Shown here: positions 58,065 through 64,000 of the stretch, piece after piece
Numbering within the stretch: position 1 is the first letter of the stretch
Layout: each line of letters opens with the position of its first letter
Source of the DNA: Brachionus manjavacas
Taxonomy: Eukaryota; Rotifera; Eurotatoria; Ploima; Brachionidae
NCBI GenBank assembly: GCA_019054805.1
Contig: JAHQIY010000007.1
Location: 3,291,501 to 3,355,500, forward strand
DNA: 64,000 bases
Direction of reading: 5' to 3'
Translations under genes and position numbers: made by a program
The notes under the pieces: model-generated
What the model was told of the DNA's origin: nothing
Seen by the model: the letters and a program-made list of their open reading frames with translations, nothing else
Databases searched by the model: none

Positions 58065-61000
58065 CTTAAATAAATAAATTTGAACCAAATTTAAATAATA
58101 AATGTTTGAGACAAAAAAATCCTAAACTTGGATAATTCTGATCTGAACTTGTGACTAAGAAGGCTAGATTGTTTTCGTCGCAATTTTAACTACAATTAAT
58201 GCCTCTTGAGTACAAAATTAGCTTCAAATTGGCTTGATATTTCAGAATATTTTATAAAATTCTCTTATTAGTTTAAGATAAATCAAATATTATTCGAAAA
58301 TTCAAATTACAATAGAATAAATATCAAATTTTTTTGATAATTTTTTTAGACTATAGAGAAAACAACAAATCCCTAACAAAACAAGTAAAAGCTATGAAAA
58401 ATTTAACTCAAATTAAAAAACATTCTCTACAAGTTTCTTAAATATAATGTCTCAAAAAAAATCCTCTACTAATTCCAATCTAAACATGATAAACAAATAG
58501 CCCACAAATTTCCTAACGAAACCACGGGAGCTTGTTTGAACGGTTTGAAATTGATTTAATTACAAATCAGTTGGACAAAATGTTTATTATTTAAATTTTT
58601 GCGTTTTTTATAAATAAACACCTCAATTTTGTTCTACACTTAAAACATCTTTAATTAAAATTGTAATTAACCTAGGCGAAATTTATTTTTTTTACCAACT
58701 TAGAAAATTTATTTTGGTTTGATCTGATAATAAACATGAATCTTAACTAAAAAATCCCGCTAATCTGAAAACAAACAAATTGAAATTTAATTTTACTTTA
58801 ATTTTTCCTTCATCTCATTCGAGTGTTTCGAGCCAAACCGAATTCCGCATTATTTCTAATACTATGTTTTTCAGTAGAATAAGATAGCCTAATTTGGTTC
58901 AAAATGAATCGATTTTGTTTTATGTCATTAAATTAAATACACATTGTCATAATCTAATTTATTTCATTTTTTTTAAATTGTTTCATGATTTTAAATATCC
59001 CAACATCCGTATAATAATTAAATCGGAAGATATCCTAAAATTATATTTATCTGAAAAAGATCAAAAATTAAGACAAAGGTACACAAATATATTAAAAATT
59101 AAATTATTCTCAGACTTGCTTTAGGAAAATTTTTTGTCTAAAAATTCAGTAAATTAAACAATATTAAAGCTCTAGTTTTAGAGCGTTTTTCTATCAGAAA
59201 AGTTGCAGACAAACGCGAACTAAAAACTAAGAGATAGATATCTGATCGGTTTGTATCATTTATCTACAAACTAAAAATCGTAACAAAAACAATTAATCTA
59301 AAAATTTCACTTGGCTTATTCGATAATTTATTATTTTGAAAGACAGATTGAATTTTATATTTGATTTTGTTCTAACTGAATCAACTAAATATCCCAAAAA
59401 AGACTTAAAATTAATTGACCAAAATGATAGATGGTGATTTGAATGTATTCGAGTTTTATTAAGATAACGAGTTCATTTAGAATTTCTTTAATTGTACTCA
59501 CAAAAATCAGAGTTTTTTTTTTTAATTTTATGCTAAATATCACTAAATTTATACTAAATAAAAAGTTTATTTTAGAATTTAATGGAAAATTTAAGCCATT
59601 GAAAACCTTATTTAATCAGTTTAATTAAAATTTTCGAGGTTTTCTTAAAAAATAACAAGCTCTCAATCGATGGTCAAAAATTGGTCTTAGAACAAAATTT
59701 CTTAAAGATTTTTTAATCGCTTCTTTCAAAAGTGTAAACAACTAAATAAATCAGAGCTAATTATTTTTTGATTAAGGATTAAAGATCATTAATAATATTG
59801 AAGTCGGCTTTCAGCTGAAAAAATTCTCTTATTAAAAATAGTTCATATTTATTTATATATTTAGGATGAGAAAAGTACAGAGGCTGTTTAAAATGTTAGA
59901 TTATTTTACGAGTAGCATAATTCTTGGAAATTTTTATTGCTAATAACAAAAAATGAAAAAATAACGATATTTAATATAATAATATTTGTATAACTTTTAT
60001 TCAAAAATTGAATCTAAATTTATAATCTAAGATGAATAAAGCCACAAATTTCGACTTTGAAAGTTCAAATTGAATATCTATCTAGAATTGAAAGAAATCA
60101 AATAAAAAAGGAATCAAAATTCAAAAACCAATCTTCCTACTCTTATTTTGTATCGGAAAACAAAATTAAACAAATTTTATTACATAACATTTTTCGATAA
60201 AATCTTTGAAAAAAATTTTGTTTGATCTCCAACAGGAATTTGGTAAACAAAAATTCCTGAACATATGGGATTTAGTTAATTAACAAAGTTCTAAAATATT
60301 AAAAAAAAATCACTTCCGATTCTATTATTTAAATAATTTGTACAAAAAATTAAATTTAATTGAACAGGTATGCTATGAAACGGAATGACTCTTTCCTGTG
60401 GTTATCAAAGGCTACTCGAATATTACCACTATCCACCCGCAAAATAAAAATGGAATTTTAAACTCTCATCGGGGCATAAAATTGCGTAATTAAAAATTCT
60501 GATTAAAAAGAGACTTTTCGATCGAAATCTTTCAATCTAAACTTCTTGGCGTGCTTTAAATTTATAATTTTTGATTTCTTTAGAATAATTTTCTTATTTA
60601 TTAATAGAATTTGTGTCACGATAAAGTGGCCCTGTATGATAATTATCTATTCTATTATTTCCAGCTCAAATGCTAGAATATAAAGTTAAGCAATAGAAAA
60701 TCGGTAGTGACATTGATACTAATATTTTGTGACATGTTGATTTAAAATCAGCACTGGGTAGTGCACCAAGCTTTCTAAATTTAAATCTAAAATTAGTGGT
60801 GTATCTAGAAAAATCATATTTTTAATTATTATTAGGCTTTTTATTTATGAGTTGGCTGAAAATTCGATTTGTATTCATTAGATGCAATCATTGTTGTTTT
60901 TCTTGTATTTAATTAATTCGTTATAGATTGGATTAGATAAACTATGAACAAATATTAGGATGCGCCACGAGCATTATGAATAAACACTGAACAAAATTTG

Positions 61001-62665
61001 TTTACCTATTTTAAATATTTAAGAATCGGTTTCAAAAGTGCTATTATTTATTTCAATAGACACCTTAAAGGCAAATTAAAGTTAGACAAAAAAATGTTTT
61101 AATAGCTTTAAATGAATCCTAAAATTTAATTTTTTTACAAATTTTTTATTTAAATATATTTTAAAGACCTATTTCCACGAATTCACTCTAGCACTATAAT
61201 AAAAACCAAATATTGTATTTAAATTTCTATATCTAGCTTTATTAAGTATTTGGATTTTGTATATAAATTCATTTTTGTTAAATTAAGATCTCTTTGAAGC
61301 GATCAACAGCCACGATAGGTCTAGCTTTTGATGCCAAGATCTGATGTTTCTTTCTCTAAATTATCAGTCAAAAAAGTTTGCCCCAATTTTATCATTAAGT
61401 TGAATTTGGCGTTGAACATCATATAATTAAAAAATCAATCAAAATCGCAGACCTGATTAAATCAAAAGGAAAAAATTCCGAAAATATTTCGTTTATTTTA
61501 AGAGTTTATTTAAAAAATATAAAAACTAAATTATAGCCAAGCACAAAAGAGGTTAATAGAATAAAACTAATTAAAAAAAAATTGGTCTAGAATAATTATA
61601 ATATTCAAAATGACGAGATAAATTTAGACAAATATTTTTTTTGCTTTTATTGTTTGTTTGACTAGTTGATAAAATGTAATTTAAATAACAATTATAAGTA
61701 TTACATTTTTTGAATACTTTAAAATGTGTAAAAGTGACTAGAAAAATACTAAAGCCTCTTATTTGTTCAAAATAATCTTATTTCAAAGTCACCACATGCC
61801 ATCAAATGTTAAATATTTGAAAGTTAAATACTTTTTTTGCTATAAATGCTTTTAGGCAGATTTTCTCCAAATAGGATTTAGAAATTATTATGCAACTTTT
61901 AAGAAACAAATTTAGATTTGTTAAAGATACCCTAAAATAGAAATTGAAAAAAAAATCTGAAGAGTTCCGCAAAAATGATTGAAATATTTCAAAAATGTAA
62001 TTGCGTGTTTTATAAAATAAAATTAAAAATAAAAATCAATCTTATTGATTTAAGATTTAGGGACAGATTAAATAAAAATTGATTGAATGCACCTTGGAAT
62101 TTAACTTACTTAAATAATTCCATTAGTAATTTTTCTTACAGAGAGTAAAAAAATAGAAAATTTGACAAATCATTAACAAAAATAAAGGTAAGTCTAAGTA
62201 AACAACATTAAACAAATATTGCTCTTTAGTCAAATATTGAAAATCAATTTTTAGTAATATTATTAAAAAGTCATTACTACTTAAATCACAAATTTACTTC
62301 CTAAATATAAAAAAATGGACATAAATTAATTTTCGCCTTCCTAAATCAAAAGTAATCTCACTCAAGAGACTCCCAAACCTCCCAACTTAAAATTAACTTA
62401 AACTGCAATCAATTTTCGTATCAGCCAAAATCAAGGCACTTAAATCATTTTAGAGACAAATTAAGGCTGCATTTTTATTCAATCACATTTATCTATGTTT
62501 GAATTGAAATTTGATAGTTAAAATATTTAAATTGCACTCAAATTGCAATCAGCAAACATATGAAGTTATAAAAACCCGACTTAATCATGAGTTTTTTATT
62601 GAATTATAATACTTGCCTATTTGATCAAATTCTAATGATTTTAAAATTTTTATCGATGCCTTTAG

Positions 62666-62699
62666 TTAGGCTCACTGGAGCCGACCAAGTGAGCCTAAA
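62666..62699. repeat. GC-rich 11-base hairpin
   Basis: TTAGGCTCACT and AGTGAGCCTAA flank a loop of about 12 bases in an otherwise A/T-rich stretch. The stem is more GC-rich than almost anything near it. No terminator-like or RNA-gene context was found. Confidence 0.6.
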
Positions 62700-64000
62700 C
62701 AGAAAATAAATTAAATATCCTAATGATTGAATGTGTTTTTAAGAGAGACTTAAAAGTTGTTAATTTGTTGTTTAGCCAAAAAAATGGATAGCAGAATCAT
62801 TAAAAACAAATTGGCCTTTTGAATTTAAAACAATTGATTTTCTCTAAATAGGTCCATGATCACGTACTGCACTCAATTTGCCCAAGTCTTTTAAGAAAGC
62901 AATTATTTACAAGAGGCGTCGTCGTGTTTTTATGTGAATTTTTTCTTCCGCTTAAATCCTGAGTGAGAAATAGGCCTAGTGATTTGACAAGCTTTGTAGG
63001 GTTTTGTTTAAACGGGAACCTTGTTTTTTAAATCGAGTCACCGCTTTTTGTTATGGTTTTAGTTGCCTGGAAATAGTTTTGTAATTTCTTTACAATAAAT
63101 CAACACAAGACGAATTTTTTCTTCAAAAAGAAAAAATAAAATTTTTTATTATTAGCTCATTTAAAATACTAACTTGAACAAATAAATCATCAAAAAGAGG
63201 TTATTTATTTGAATCGAAAAGAGTGAAGAAATATTCAGCCTCGTCAAGTCAGGTGATTCTTAACTCAATTTTTTTTGAATTAAAATAAAAAATTAATTTC
63301 TTTTTGTTGGCACTTTTTTTATGGAGTTTCTTGACAAAAAGCAAACAAAGCGTTCTCAAAGACTGTTGAAGATTGAAGACAAAACAAAGATTGAGTAAAT
63401 TTATTTTGGTCAATTTGCTGCAAATTGAATTAAGATTTTTAAGTCTGCCTATTTAGCGCTGAAACTTTGTCCAAACCTGTCAAAATTTTGAAGCCTTTCA
63501 TATCTATTTAAAATATTCTTTTGCACTCAAAAATAAAATACAATAAAGCCAAATAAAAATAAATTTTTAAAGATTGGATTGACTTCAGAACCGGCTTTTT
63601 TTTAAATGCATAATTTTTTAATTAAATAAATTGATGTTTATTCTTTCAATTAAACCAAAAATAAAAAATAGATTATCCTTTTTATATGAAAAGTATTAAA
63701 TTATGGAGTATTGTAAATGATCAGTGAGTTGCTATTGTCCAACTTTAGTTTTAAATTGATAAATAGTTTATTGATAAATAGTTTTTAATTTTTTTCAAAT
63801 ATTTACTCTTTTTTGTATAATTATTAGTCAAATTTTTAATTTTTGAGAAAAAATTCGACTAAGATTTTTTAGTATTTATCTTTATTAGAAACAAAATTTA
63901 ACTTTACAAATTCATTAAGTCAATTTTAATTAAGTCAACTTTAGAAGAAAATCTTCATGAAGCATAATTTAAGACTTTAGTATTGATTAGGAAAATAAAT

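Larger units (their letters stand above)
49250..64000. other. Gene-poor tract of about 14.7 kb
   Basis: No gene can be assigned with confidence. Most is A/T-rich low-complexity sequence. Several GC-richer patches have open frames with splice-like borders, near 50876-51004, 51360-51605, 54184-54495, 56734-56895, 57939-58064, 60361-60480 and 62852-62962. None matches a family I recognise. The first part should contain the Ig-receptor promoter. The tract could be a long intron of a gene running off the right edge, or a regulatory desert. No tRNA or rRNA was found. Confidence 0.5.

Overview
The window is nuclear DNA from an AT-rich animal. Genes are split by short GT-AG introns, and they encode metazoan families: tensin, puromycin-sensitive aminopeptidase, PABIR/FAM122, a homeodomain protein, UXS1, a p24 cargo receptor, TMEM254, an SCP-type phosphatase and an Ig-superfamily receptor. 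The very low GC, compact genes and jockey/CR1-like retroelements would suit a monogonont rotifer such as Brachionus. That is inference from composition and gene style, not from a marker gene.

Layout. 1-1537 (+): 3' part of a CTDSP-type phosphatase gene. 3728-8460 (-): six-exon short tensin with SH2 and PTB domains. 8461-16509: largely empty. 16510-21713 (-): M1 aminopeptidase (NPEPPS-like). It lies head-to-head, 194 bp apart, with a small divergent homeodomain gene at 21908-22487 (+). 23.6-27.4 kb holds retrotransposon relics. 25270-29582 (-): five-exon PABIR/FAM122 regulator of PP2A. 31409-32635 (-): single-exon UXS1. 32816-40550: a mobile-element nest. 41071-41365 (+): possible bZIP-like fragment. 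41824-42346 (-): TMEM254. 42835-43545 (-): p24/TMED1-5-type cargo receptor. 44768-49249 (-): three-exon Ig-superfamily transmembrane receptor. 49250-64000: a gene-poor tract with a few exon-like open stretches of unknown status.

The mobile-element nest is the most structured part. Two diverged copies of one non-LTR retrotransposon lie head-to-head, a minus copy at about 32816-35033 and a plus copy at about 35034-40550. The plus copy was later hit twice. The first insert is a 1749-bp hAT-like non-autonomous element (35332-37080, target duplication TTTATTAT) whose arms are oppositely oriented arrays of a GC-rich 101-bp repeat. The second is a 1730-bp Merlin/IS1595-like element (37433-39162, target duplication CTTCAAAC) with roughly 95-120 bp inverted repeats and a broken transposase ending in a C2H2 finger. 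Removing each insert with one duplication restores the retrotransposon reading phase at both sites.

The host genes do not form one pathway. Several act in adhesion and secretion: tensin links integrins to actin, the Ig receptor has a long tail with SH3- and SH2-type docking motifs, UXS1 makes UDP-xylose in the secretory path, and the p24 protein and TMEM254 are membrane proteins. Exon limits were placed by hand from splice motifs, phase and family alignment recalled from knowledge. No database search was run.
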